Numbered from the stretch's first letter, positions 23,531 to 34,271 are shown. The stretch is 64,000 nucleotides of DNA from Silene conica (GCA_029255685.2 CM055315.2:28835501-28899500); one strand, 5' to 3'. Translations and numbers: made by a program. The notes: generated from the sequence alone by a model not told the origin.

Positions 23531-24105
23531 TGATCTCATTTTATCTCTGTCTTTGTTTATTATTGAGTTTATAGAGTAATATATAGGGTTCCACGTTTTA
23601 TAGTAGTTTTTTGTGCTATATTTTTTGAAGGTATTTGATCATCTCAACCATTGTTTAGTGTACCATCTCAACCATTGTTTAGTGTATCAGAATAGCTGAG
23701 GCTGAATGTGCTGTGCTAGTTATCTTTCTACCTATTATAACCCCTTTACCGGAATAAAGGGTTACGGGTCATTATTGTGGAGCACATGCATCTTTGTAGG
23801 ATAATTAAATGAAAATTATGTTGGTAAGTTGTACTATTTAGGTCCTTCACAATTGTCATTCATTCAACATTCATTCAACATTCGTCCCTGCATATAAACA
23901 TATGGGGGATCGGGGGTTTATCTGGCTGGCTCGAGCCGGCCCAGAGGGGGGAGGATAATTGATTTACCAATTAGCAAATTAGCTCTCAGAGCATGTCTCT
24001 AAGCAGCAGCTATGAGTTATGGTGTGTTGTAATACTTCTTTGCAGCAGACTTTCAACTGGGTATACCTTGCATTTTTACCTGTTCTAACTGAGTAACTGA
24101 TGTAG

Positions 24106-24957
24106 GATGACTCATATTTGGAGAGTTACATTAGCACCATTGGAATCGATTTCGTGAGTGTCTTTTAACTAATTATTTAGAAGCTGACACAGCCTCCTTT
24201 TTTACCGGGTTGAGTCTTATATCTTATACTTGGAGAGTTACATTAGCACCACTATTTCTTTTTACAGAAAATCCGCACTGTTGAGCAAGATGGAAAGACC
24301 ATCACACTACAAATTGTAAGATGATTCTTGTATTCCATCTTACTTGAATGCACAGATTGCAGCCACCTTTCATACATAATCGATTTCTTGACTCGTACTT
24401 CTTGATTTCTCCTGCAACTGACATGCTTGCTTAAATAAATTGTACTTCAGTGGGATACTGCTGGACAAGAACGTTTTAGAACTATAACTAGCAGCTACTA
24501 CCGTGGTGCACACGGCATTATTGTGAGTAATCCATTTTACTATTGATCCTTGGTCGATCTTCTTAAATGTGTAAATCGTTGCTTACACAATTTTCTACTT
24601 TGGATTGTAGGTTTTTTATGATGTGACAGACATGGAGAGTTTCAACAATGTGAAGCAGTGGCTTAATGAAATTGATCGTTATGCTAGTGACTATGTCAAC
24701 AAACTTCTAGTTGGAAACAAGTGCGATCTTGCTGCCAATAGAGTTGTCCTATACGAGACTGCCAAGGTTATTGAGGCAGCTTTTATTTTCTTTATGTTTT
24801 TAGTGGCGACGAGGGAAATACTAACTTGTGTCTGAACTTTATGTTTAACACAGGCTTTTGCTGATGAAATTGGCATACCTTTTATGGAGACTAGTGCTAA
24901 GGACGCTACAAACGTAGAACAGGCTTTAATGGCCATGATTGGTTCTATTAAATACAG
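24106..24957 (+). pseudogene. Captured Rab1/RABD-type small GTPase gene fragment, five exons
   Basis: Five consecutive exons with intact GT-AG introns: 24106-24153, 24268-24315, 24451-24522, 24611-24766, 24854-24957. They read without stops as a plant RABD (Rab1) GTPase: DSYLESYISTIG (switch I side), the WDTAGQE motif (switch II), [20 protein letters not shown] (guanine binding) and ETSAK. Missing are the first exons with the P-loop GDSGVGKS and the last exon with the prenylated Cys tail. Rab1 proteins direct ER-to-Golgi vesicle traffic; this piece cannot bind phosphate or membrane and is not a working gene. Retained introns show capture at the DNA level. Some residues differ from the usual family text (for example [10 protein letters not shown]), as expected for relaxed constraint. 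Confidence 0.9.
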
Positions 24958-26005
24958 GTACTGGATCATCATTCCACTATGAAATAATCACTTAATTGAG
25001 TTTGTTTGTGTATTAGCAAAGATCGTCTTTATATGTTATTTTATGTCGACCGTGATTATTTGTACTGAGTACGCATAGAACTCCTAAGGTAAATAGGTAG
25101 GAATATAGGATGAACGACTTCTTTAGCAATACCCTCTTATTTGACGGACAAAGGTTGAATTTCCTTGTGAATAAGTCGAGTAACTGTCTAGCTTATATCC
25201 CCTCATTCCGTATATATGATTCCTTCTATGACATTCAGTTAAGCTAGTAAAGAAGGGAAGTCCGTATTGTACTTGCATATGAGAGGAGTGAAAAACAAAA
25301 ATAGAAAGTTGAAAAAATCAATGAAATGGACCAAAAAGAAAAAGTGGAAGAAATCAAATATTAAAGAGGGATGAAATACTATTCTCTGATTTGTGGAAGC
25401 CAACTCTTTTGGAAAATAACAAGTGCTCTGTACTTTGAAGTGGCCAACTCTTATACTCCCTCCATCCGAAAATATATTGTCATCAATATGACTTTGAATC
25501 TTTGATGGTCGTATTGTGACAATGTTGTTATTATTTCAATTCAATTGTTGTTTCATCTATTCGTATTGTTGTTTCATCTATGCGTATGAAGCTTTGCCTT
25601 TTGCTGATTAATGCCTGTTATAGACTTATTAGGGAGAGCTCTAATTGCGGTTGATTTTTGTGGGAGAATTGCCTTACAGAGCTGGCGGTTCATTTAGTCC
25701 CAAGATGGATGACCTGGTATTGTTGTGAGTTTTAACCTTGCTCTTTATTTGTGATACACTCTTGTGCTGATTTGATTGTTAAAAGACTGTCAACATGGTA
25801 ATTGTTTATTTAGGTGTTTGTTTTAGTTTGACTGTTACCAATGCTTTTGGACATCATTTTAGCTACTAAGTTTATTGGGGTTTGTTGGATGTTAGATTTT
25901 TGCATTCTTTCTTGTGTATATATTTTATCACTTGTCACAGCTGATATTTTTGCTTGCTTAACCTGAATCTCGAGAAGCTAACTACCATGAATTTATGCAA
26001 AAGAA
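24958..26005. other. CACTA interior, unassigned
   Basis: It begins with the GT of what would be the next Rab intron (GTACTGG at 24958). No further Rab exon is visible. A single Stowaway-like tip (TACTCCCTCCATCCG) is at about 25455-25470 without a recognisable partner. AT-rich otherwise. Confidence 0.5.
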
Positions 26006-26257
26006 ATGTTATCCGCTCTTTACTTGCAACTATGGTGCTCTGGTGAAGACTGGGGGATTCACAGCTCTTATTCTGAATTAAATGAGGCTCTTCTTTCGAA
26101 AGAGGTTGAAACAGTGTGCAGCAAGGAGGGTCATTTCTTGGTCACAAAGCGTTGTAAACATAGCAACTTTCTACGTCTTGTAACCAGGAAAAAAGGTCTA
26201 ATGATTTCTTGCGGTGGGATAATGGAGTACTACAACGACATGAAGAGTTTTATTTAA
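26006..26257 (+). CDS. Unrecognised 83-codon open frame in the CACTA interior
   Basis: The frame starts at a TTG (26006) and ends with TAA at 26255-26257. The product is Cys/Lys-rich (EVETVCSKEGHFLVTKRC) and I recognise no domain. It lies between the Rab fragment and the right subterminal repeats, so it may be an exon of another captured gene or chance. Low confidence as a gene. Confidence 0.2.
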   Translation: MLSALYLQLWCSGEDWGIHSSYSELNEALLSKEVETVCSKEGHFLVTKRCKHSNFLRLVTRKKGLMISCGGIMEYYNDMKSFI

Positions 26258-26439
26258 TAATAATCGTTAAATCATTTGTTCTATTTTAAACATTTGGTAC
26301 ATTTTTTGTACTTAAACATTTGCAAAGTTATATTTTTAATCCTTTTTGGAAATGTAATTGACATTCATTTTTGAGATTGAATAATTCTATTGTAATTTTT
26401 GAATGATATGCAATAATACACGACTATTAAGAATTGCAA

Positions 26440-26830
26440 TTCTCTATTGTGTTTGGATGAACTAGTATTGCGTTTGTTTAGTATAAGTGTTGTTTTTGGA
26501 CGTGACTAGTGTTGCGTTCTCAAAATAAAAATGTTGCATTTGTTCGATATAAGTGTTGCTTTTTAATATAAAAAGTATTGCATTTGTCTACGAAAAGTGT
26601 TGCTAATTTTTCACAAGAAGTGTTGCATTGGTAAATAAAAATGTTGCCCTTGCATTTGAAAAAAGTGTTGCATAAAAGTTACATATGTAACACTTTATAA
26701 AAGTGTTGCAATAGTTCAAAAAGTGTTGCGTAAAGTGTTGCAATGAGCTAATGCAACAAGACTTTATACAGCACTTCATTAAGTGTTGCATAAACTCTAT
26801 AGCAACACTTATATGACATTATGCAATAAT
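26440..26830. repeat. Right subterminal repeats of the CACTA element
   Basis: At least a dozen copies of AGTGTTGCA or close variants, in both orientations, denser than at the left end. They match the left-end motif TGCAACAC and mark the transposase-binding region. Confidence 0.85.
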
Positions 26831-26869
26831 AGTGAAGTGTTACTATAGAATCAAAATGTAGTAGTGAAC

Positions 26870-27904
26870 CATGTCTCTATATCAAGTCGAGTGGGAGCAA
26901 GATTGTCTTCCTAGTACTGTATGTCGATGACATACTCTTGATTGGGAATGACATACCTCTCCTTTCTTCGGTTAAAGCATGGTTGAAAAACCATTTCCAG
27001 ATGAAAGATCTGGAGAGGCACATAGAATTTTGGGCATCCGTATCTACAGGGATAGATCACGACGGATGTTGTCTCTCAGTCAGGAGTCTTATATAGATAA
27101 GATCCTAGAGAGATTCAGCATGACGAACTCCAAGAAAGGGTTCCTTCCTATGACTACTGGGCTTCACTTGAGCAAGACTCAAGAAGCTAAGACATTGGAA
27201 GAGAAAGAGCGCATGAGTCGGATTCCTTATGCTTCGGCAATAGGATCGATCATGTATGCCATGATATGCACACGTCCAGACGTTGCATATGCATTGAGTA
27301 TGACAAGTCGATTCCAAGCTCATCCAGGTGAACAACACTGGATGGCCGTGAAAAACATTCTTAAGTACCTACGGAGGACTAAATATTGGGGATTGACTTA
27401 CGGAGGCGACTCGACGCTCTGCGCCACGGGTTACGCAGATGTTAGCTTCCAAACGGATAGAGACGACTCGAAATCTCAGTTTGGATTCGTTTTTACTCTT
27501 AATGGCGCTGCTGTCAGCTGGAAAAGTTCTAAACAGAGTGTTACAGCAGATTCTACTACTGAGTCCGAGTACTATGCCGCTTCGGAAGCAGCTAAGGAAG
27601 CAATATGGATGCGAAATTCTTACAAGGACTATCTGTAGTGCCTAGTTCGAATGACCCAATCACCGTTTATTGTGACAATAAAGGTGCCATATTCCAAGCT
27701 AAGGAGCATAAGTCTAGCAACAAGGCTAGACATGTACAACGGAAAGCTCATCTAATCAGAGATTACGTGGAGCAAAAGGAGATATTCATTGATAAGATCG
27801 CTACGGATGACAACATAGCTGATCCTCTCACAAAAGCATTACCACGTGATAAGCATGAAGGGCACATTAATTCTATGGGAATCAGATGTGTTCCTAAGTT
27901 GTAG
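26870..27904 (+). pseudogene. Copia D pol, 3' part (RT end and RNase H)
   Basis: It resumes the reverse transcriptase right after the CACTA TSD and includes the YVDD catalytic motif (26920-26931). One base is missing near 27010-27014, shifting the frame; the next frame runs to 27638 through KILERFSM, the conserved RT/RNase H link (PYASAIGSIMYAM, TRPDVAYAL) and SADSTTESEY-like RNase H text. A second frameshift lies at about 27606-27620, after which the C-terminal RNase H frame (VYCDNKGAI, KARHVQRKAHLIRDYVE) ends with TAG at 27902-27904. Both frameshifts disable the protein. Confidence 0.9.
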
Positions 27905-28694
27905 TACTCTTTTATGAATTCATGTAATAATTCATTTTCTCATGTACTCTATTCAACCTCATTGTTATGATATAAAATGTTTTGTTTTCCATGTGGAATT
28001 GTACGCCAATTTTGAACACCACAAAGTGAACTGATTAACATTACATCGTTTTAGTCCTTGATTACCCACTTGAGCTGATAACTCAGGTAATCATTTTGTG
28101 ACGTTGGTTGATGGTGGGTTCAACGAGCCATAAGTCAAACAGTTGATTGACCAATCACAAAGGCGAGTTATATGGATATCTCGTAGGACACCCCGTGACA
28201 ACGTTATGGAGTCCTAAATGTTTTATAACATTGGGAGCTAGGTCGTGGATAGGATCTCCATAGTGTTCCTTAGAGTCGAGTCTTTTGACTTTCAACTGTC
28301 TCTTGAGATTAAGGCAGATTTTGGGTAACTTTGGTTTCTTTCCTACGGTCTTCCGTAACAGGGGCCAAGAGGATTTTTTCTGAGTTATTTCATGATGCGC
28401 TTACATCGGCAGGATTCGAGTTGAGGGAAATATCCAAACCCTTATCAGGATTTTATCATTTCTCAGGGCCACTCGAGGAGTAGTAACTGAAATGCATGGC
28501 CATGCTCTAATACAGATTCGTTTTATCAGTTAAGTTACTCTCTAGTCGGGGAAACGACTCTTGATACAGATCGCTTATGAGATACGACCTTTGCGAATAC
28601 GGATTTACAAATTGTCTTACATTGAGTGGGAGAAATTTTAAAAAGATATGAGAATCTGTTATCGCACCTACACTTGTACGGACAAGTGGGAGTT
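27905..28694 (+). mobile_element. 3' untranslated region and polypurine tract of copia D
   Basis: About 790 bp without genes between the pol stop and the 3' LTR. It contains the CTCAGGGCCACTCGAGGAG block (28464-28482) shared with the older copia remnant near 5580. The polypurine tract AAGTGGGAG (28684-28692) primes plus-strand synthesis two bases before the LTR. Confidence 0.8.
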
Positions 28695-29762
28695 TGTTGG
28701 AGCCTGTGTCCTCCACATGTAGTGTGATAACGTCATTGCACATACCCTTGTACGGACAAGTGGGAGATTGTTGGGGCTGGTGTCCTTGACAGTTAGTACA
28801 ATGACTTACTAAATCTCTTAAAGGATCACAAGGGCATACTTCGGTATTATTATCAGTTGATCCACGTTTATCAATAACGGTTGGCTTGCTAGATAAGTTT
28901 GACGTTATTGTCATACGGATGGCGGTGATCAACTGGTCCCTATACGTCACACCTATAGGACACGTTTGAGAGATGTGAAGGTATGAAAATACAGTCACAT
29001 TTATGCCGGATACGACTAAACAGTTAGTTAGAGGTATTGACTATTAAATTAGTCAATTAGATGTTGAGATTATTATTTAATACGGATTAAATAATTTTAG
29101 CTAATACGGATTACATGATTAATTCGTAAATTAAATATAAACGGTTATATTTAATTAAATATTGAATTTGCGTATTAATATAAACAGTTATATTAATTTG
29201 GCCAATTATACAATATCGTATTTTGTCAGACCATTATTGATGTTATCAAATGCATTAATATCTGATAAACATGCATACGATTTATAATTAAAATCCCGCA
29301 AATAATATTTAGCAAAACGGGTCGAATCACGCAAAGGAATAAGGTAAGAGTGGAAAAAGCCTGCTTTACCCTAACCATTCGACCGACCGAAACAATACAA
29401 AAGGAGAGTCCTCCTCCTTTTGTCAGGTTACTGGTAATTCACACATCTCAAGAAAATTAGGGTTTTGAGAACTGCCTTTTCCCAAAACCTAAATCTCACA
29501 TCTAAAAACTTACAAAACTCTCCCCATATTGCAAGGCAATTGGAGAGCCTTTCTAGCACACGCGGCATCATCTTAAACAAAGTCTTGGGTGCAAGTTATA
29601 GGAGAGAATTTACTTTAATTCCTGTTCTTAGACCTATTGAAGCAAGGACCCTAGGTTGTATTCCTTTTCATGTTTTTAATTATCTTATGACCATAATTCA
29701 CAACTGTAAATTTCGTTATAATCCTTCATGTTTTAGGGCGAATACATGTTATATTCCCCACA
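28695..29762 (+). repeat. 3' LTR of copia D (1068 bp)
   Basis: TGTTGGAGCCTGTGTCC to ATTCCCCACA, the same length as the 5' LTR. It also holds the internal polypurine tract copy (28758-28766) and second LTR start (28769). Confidence 0.95.
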
Positions 29763-29767
29763 GAAAG

Positions 29768-30620
29768 CTAGAGAGAGAGAGAGAGAGAGGAGGGAGGCGG
29801 TTTATACGTGAGAACTCGTGCAACTAAAGGTACCTAGTTGGTTTTATCTATAGGTGAGTGTATCGCGTAGTTTAGTCAGAATACAACTCTTCTGTTTAAA
29901 CTACTAACAACTTCTCCTAATAACCATAAGATAGAATTCCGCTCCCAACATAATTGATCCACACGCCACAACTGTAAGTCTGTAACCGTGTGACCTACTG
30001 TAGCAACCGGATTTTTATCTGTAAAAATCGGTTGTTACACTCTCTTAGTGTAATGTTTATCTTTTATAAATATCGTATACTTATATTTTAACAATTAAAT
30101 ATAACCGTTTATATTTAACTAAATTATTTAATCTTTATTAAATAATTTCATTACACACTAATTAAATATAACATTTTATATTTAATTACGAATTAACATT
30201 TTAATTCGTCTCAGCTAATATTATTTAATCAGTATTAAATAATTACATCATCATTACATTGACTAACCGTTTAGTCGTATAGGGTATCAATATGATTACA
30301 TTTTCATCTAATCATATCTCTTAGATTCCATCCTTTAGGTGTGACTCTTAGGGACCAGTTGATTACCGCCATCTGTATGACAATAACGTCAAACGTTCTA
30401 GCAAGTCAACCGTTATTGATAAACGTGAATCAACTTGCTAAAATACAAAATATACCCTGTGTTCCTTTAAGAGATTTATACGTGTTGTCGCACTAACTGT
30501 TGAGGACACTAGCTCCAACAAAACGTGAATCAACCGATTAAAATACAAAGTATACCCTGTGAACCTTTAAGAGATTTATTCATGTTGTCGCACTAACTGT
30601 GCAGGACACTAGCTCCAACA
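29768..30620 (-). repeat. Outer LTR E, part 2
   Basis: Continuation of the LTR begun at 16271, after the right GAAAG copy. It opens with a (GA)n run (about 29771-29790) that aligns with GAGGAAGAGGGAGG in the C LTR. It ends AGCTCCAACA at 30620, the LTR 5' tip (TGTTGGAGCT in minus sense), followed by TSD ACTTT. The terminal 100 bp (30521-30620) are a tandem duplicate of 30421-30520. Confidence 0.85.
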
Positions 30621-30625
30621 ACTTT
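30621..30625. repeat. 5-bp target site duplication ACTTT (right copy)
   Basis: Pairs with 10181-10185 around the copia C/E insertion. Confidence 0.85.
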
Positions 30626-30729
30626 CTCTAACTAACTCTTCACTTACATCCAAGTTCCTCGGTAATATTCCTCAATGAGCTAGATGACCCTTCTTCATGT
30701 GTGGTATTGCAAAATCATTGTGACCCTTA

Positions 30730-31648
30730 TGGCCTGCCTGGGATGAGGGTAATAGGCCTGAAAAAGTTCAACTTAATTGTTACGGATTTTTTGTTGATGT
30801 TTGGTACGAGAGTAATAAGTCCGGTTCAGTAACAATTACCTCCCAATAGAGGTAATGTATTACCTACCTCATACCATGAGTAACTATTACTGCCGCACAA
30901 AAACTCCCATCTATTTTCATTTCCTGTAAATCTCTCTTTTCTTCTTCTTCTTCTTCTCATCAACAATCAATTATATACTCTTTCCTCCATTTTTATTGCA
31001 CCATTCTTATTGCTTGAACACCATTTTTTGTGACGATTTTGTTGATGATTGTTATCAATCTGTGAAATATAGCGATTTTGTTGATGATTTTTTGTGACGA
31101 TTTGAACTCAATCCATCTCTTTTGCTACTTTTTCTGTTATTTTCGATGATGACTTTTTGTGAGTGATCAATCCCGATTACAATAGTGTAAATCTTGATAG
31201 TTACACGACTTTGGAAATGAGTTTCAATTGGCTTTTTCTTGCTAACACAGTAGAAAGTGAGTTCCCAGGCTGCCTAATTACCAAATTCTCCCATATATTT
31301 CATTTTTTATTTAAGAACTAGGATTCTTATGTCAATATTCTTACTTTGTGGTCGACTATGACCGAGAGCGATGTTGCGGTTTTCCGTGACTTGATAGACG
31401 AAGACAAGAAATATGATCTTTTGAGTAGTGTAATGGCTGAAAATTTTGATATTGTTCGAACTTATTAGTGTTATGGCTGGAAATTTTACACTTCTACCAA
31501 ACTAAAGAAATTGTTAAGGTAGTAATTATTCCCAAGCAATGTCAAACCAAAGGTTGGAGTAAAATCTCACCTCTAATAAATTTGATGGGTAATTATCTCC
31601 CCCACACAAATCTCCCCCTCAATTGTTTAGGCTATACCAGGCAGCCCC
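30730..31648. mobile_element. PIF/Harbinger-type MITE (919 bp) inside the mariner gene
   Basis: Flanked by TTA at 30727-30729 and 31649-31651. Ends: TGGCCTGCCTGGGA on the left and GGGGCTGCCTGGTA (reverse complement) on the right, sharing the core GCTGCCTGG/CCTGCCTGG. The mariner coding frame resumes correctly across the TTA, which fixes the boundaries. There is no transposase inside; a (CTT)n run is near 30940. Confidence 0.75.
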
Positions 31649-32711
31649 TTAGCCTTAATAATTTCAACCATAACTAATTGTAGTGTCAGGAAGATGTTGT
31701 TTAATTTTGATGGACTGTAATCAATAAAAGCTTGCATCACACTGTTAACTAGCTCGTCCACTGACTTCGCTGCTTTCTTTGACTGTAATGATTGTAATGC
31801 TCCGAAATAACCTAGGTCGTTGCAGTTCAAATCTGGTGAGTTTGGGGGTTAAAATATTCACTCACTTTTGAACCCATCTGTGTTAACCACTACCATAAAA
31901 TCCGGGTCGTCGTTCTTGATATGTGGTCTAGCGTTATCTTGTTGAATTAAAATATGTCTTGCTGCTTGTATCTGTCTTGTAAATGGGAACATGCCTATTT
32001 TACTGTCGAATAACATTTCCCCATCCCCCGAGTAAACTGGTCTGCTTACTGCACACATAAACATTACTTTTGTAATGTATCTCTTCGACCGACAGCTCCT
32101 ATACGGCAATTCTTCCCCATCGACTACGTAAAATTTATGACCGTTGTATTGGATGAAAAACCACTTTTCATCCATGTGGATGACATTACTCATCTCTGCA
32201 AACTTGATTTTGGTTGCTGGATTTGCATTTAGATCTAAAATTTTTTGGATAACTTGTTCCACCACTAAGTACTTCAAAGCATGCTTCAATCCTTTTATTT
32301 TGGTTGCGTCTTTGAGTTGAGGATGTAATGGCCTTGAACGGGGCTTGACTGCTTGAGTAATCCTTGAGTTACCAATTTGTGAACTGTGCCCACTAAAATT
32401 CCCCTGTTTTCTGCCACTCTTTCCATCGTATCGCGTTTTCCCCATTCTAGCGATTTAATGAATTTGAGATCAGGTAGTATACGTTTTCTATTTGTATTTC
32501 CGAATCTACCACTTTTGACATCTAACGTTTCACCAATTTCTCTTAATTTCCTTGTTTGTTGCCAGATTCTGGAAATAACTTGTCTACTTTCTCCATACTT
32601 TTCCACCGCTTTCTTTATCATTCCGTGACTGAGCTGCCCATCGTTTGACTTACTTATGAGATGCAGTGCTATTTCTTGTCTTCTTAGTTCCGTCAACCAT
32701 TTGAAGCCCAT

Positions 32712-32975
32712 TCTTATATTCTGATTTTGTAATATTATTAGGAGATAATTTTATTTTTCTGGATTTTGTAATTTTTTCTGGGTTGTTAAACTTCTTATTT
32801 CTGAGTTGTTCTGTATTTAAGGGGCTGGGCAGTAGGGTTTTGTTGTGGACAGGCCACTGCCAGCTATCTGAGGAGATGTTTTTGGGAGGGAAATCAGGTT
32901 GTGTTTGTAGTGTTTGGTGGGTATTTTTGAATAGTTGAAATTTGGTGGAAAATTTATCTACTTTAATTAAGGGAG
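32712..32975 (-). mobile_element. 5' untranslated end and terminal repeat of the mariner-like element
   Basis: In minus sense the element starts CTCCCTTAATTAAAGTAG at 32975, flanked by TA (32976-32977). CTCCCT next to TA is the tip typical of plant mariner and Stowaway elements. The transposase ATG follows 264 bp in. The opposite end was not found. Confidence 0.65.
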
Positions 32976-32977
32976 TA

Positions 32978-33689
32978 CAATAAATGACTTTAATTAAGCA
33001 AGATTAAGTTACTAACACCTTGAACAAGTCCCTAATAAAGCTGTTATTTTCAGTTTTTCACAACTTGTTGTACTTTTATTAATTTTTAATTTATGCCTTA
33101 TATCTTTTACCTAAAGCAAATATATCAATTGAAAAAAAATAATAGAATATAAAGTTCCCCATTTATCATCGTATTATAAAATTCCCGTCTTTTATTGACA
33201 AGTATATATGCTCCATTTATCATCATATTATGAAATTCCTCTGTTTTATTGACAAGTATAAATGCTCCGTATTAAGTAGCAATATAATATTTGTGGATTA
33301 GTTTACGCGTGTACAGAGTGCATCGTATCAACGTGATGAACTTGGTTAATTCCCTTGCGTACCTGTCATTATCTGTCTCCGTCAGCTCTGACCTGTCTAA
33401 AAGTATTTCCATCTAAAGATTATTCTCACTTTCTACGTGGCAATCTACTCTTTTTATTTGGATAATAATACAAATCACCAAATTAAATATAACCACCTGA
33501 ATTCGGTGATTTCGTCCAATTTGACACATTCCACTAATGATTATTTCATGATACCTGATTTATTTATTTATTTTATTTAGTGATGTTTTAATGATTTAGG
33601 TAATTTTATCGTTGGAAAATGTAAGATAAATGAATGATAGTAAGGAATGGAGTATATGTGAAAAAACATTTAATCAATCTACGGAGTAA
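32978..33689. other. AT-rich spacer with a two-copy 55-58 bp tandem repeat
   Basis: No gene. Two diverged copies of a unit (CCATTTATCATC...TTATTGACAAGTAT) lie at about 33157-33210 and 33211-33268. Nothing else is recognisable. Confidence 0.6.
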
Positions 33690-33717
33690 TAAGGCCCTGT
33701 TCTTTCTGGCTTCTAAG

Positions 33718-33865
33718 AGCTGAACTGAACTGAGCTGAACTGAATGGGGCTGAGCTGAACTGAACTGAACTGAACTGAGCTGAGCTGAACTGAATCGAGC
33801 TGAGCTGAACTGAACTGAACTGAACTGAACTGAACTGAATTTAATCGAGCTGAACTGAGCTGAAT
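33718..33865. repeat. TGAAC/TGAGC pentamer array, left
   Basis: Some 25 head-to-tail pentamers (CTGAA, CTGAG variants) just inside the left terminal repeat of the PIF element. Confidence 0.9.
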
Positions 33866-34271
33866 GAATCAGAAATTAATAGAAATAAACTGAATATAAA
33901 TGTTTAATTAAAGTGTAATAACTAACAACAGTATTATTAATAATAATAATATAAAAAAAGTTTGATTAATATAAATTTGTGATTTTTTTAAAAATAATTA
34001 TATTATTAAAGTAACGGTATCTAGGCCAAAATGACCATTTTATTAAAGTATTATCCAAACTAACCATATCTAGGCTAAAACAATGTATTTACTTAATTTA
34101 ATCACTTGAATTTAAAAATCGATAAAAAACCCAATGCAAATCACTAGTTAACCCAGAGTCATCAACTAGGCGGGCTAGGAGAGAGAGAGGGGAAAGTGGA
34201 GCTGAATACATACATAGATTATTGAATGAAAATGATACATCTTGTTTGGAGCAACTTCGGCTTGATAGATC

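Larger units (their letters stand above)
22407..26866. mobile_element. Non-autonomous CACTA (Pack-CACTA) with captured Rab gene fragment
   Basis: A 4460-bp insertion in copia D reverse transcriptase. Ends: CACTACTACAAAAAG on the left and, in reverse complement, CACTACTACATTTTG on the right. TSD AAC (22404-22406 and 26867-26869), 3 bp as expected for CACTA. Both ends carry many copies of TGCAACAC/GTGTTGCA within about 250-400 bp (22430-22620 and 26440-26830), the typical subterminal transposase sites. No transposase is present. The interior holds a Rab GTPase fragment with introns (24106-24957) and other sequence that looks captured. It must have been mobilised by an autonomous relative elsewhere. 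Confidence 0.9.
16530..29762 (+). mobile_element. Copia element D, structurally complete (13.2 kb with nested CACTA)
   Basis: Plus-strand Ty1/copia element with two LTRs of identical length (1068 bp), TSD GAAAG, tRNA-iMet primer site, gag-pol, polypurine tract and 3' LTR. Without the CACTA insertion it is about 8.8 kb. The LTRs differ at roughly 17-20 positions by eye (about 1.7 percent), so it is moderately young. gag-pol carries two in-frame stops and two frameshifts, and one zinc-knuckle Cys is replaced, so it cannot make a full polyprotein now. It is inserted in LTR E in the opposite orientation. Confidence 0.95.
10186..30620 (-). mobile_element. Copia element C/E (three LTRs), hosting copia D
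   Basis: Minus-strand Ty1/copia insertion bounded by TSD ACTTT. Order on the plus strand: 3' LTR (10186 to about 11048); internal region with truncated pol and gag (about 11049-13227) and leader (13228-15337); 5' LTR (15338-16270); then a second, diverged LTR (16271-16529 continued at 29768-30620) that supplies the outer end. Without the D insertion (16530-29767 including one TSD copy) it is about 7.2 kb. The RT-RNase H half of pol is deleted. The outer right LTR is of a different subfamily from the other two, yet the target duplication matches, so the element is chimeric or was rearranged after insertion. Confidence 0.8.
10166..32711 (-). pseudogene. Mariner-like (plant MLE) transposase, degenerate and split by insertions
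   Basis: Transposase of a plant Tc1/mariner element. The N-terminal part starts at Met 32711 (helix-turn-helix-like region with VISRIWQQ). After a frameshift near 32330-32350 the catalytic part reads HMDEKWFF (first Asp) and QQDNARPH (second Asp). Two in-frame stops follow near 31846-31860, then NDLGYF (third Asp). The C-terminal part is split at 31649 by a 919-bp PIF-type element and resumes at 30729 with the conserved IPHMKKG motif; a stop interrupts it shortly after. It is split again at 30621 by the 20.4-kb copia nest, and the last few codons and stop lie at 10166-10185. Removing both insertions with one TSD copy each restores one frame across the joints, which supports the assignment. 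The stops and frameshifts make it non-functional. Confidence 0.85.
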
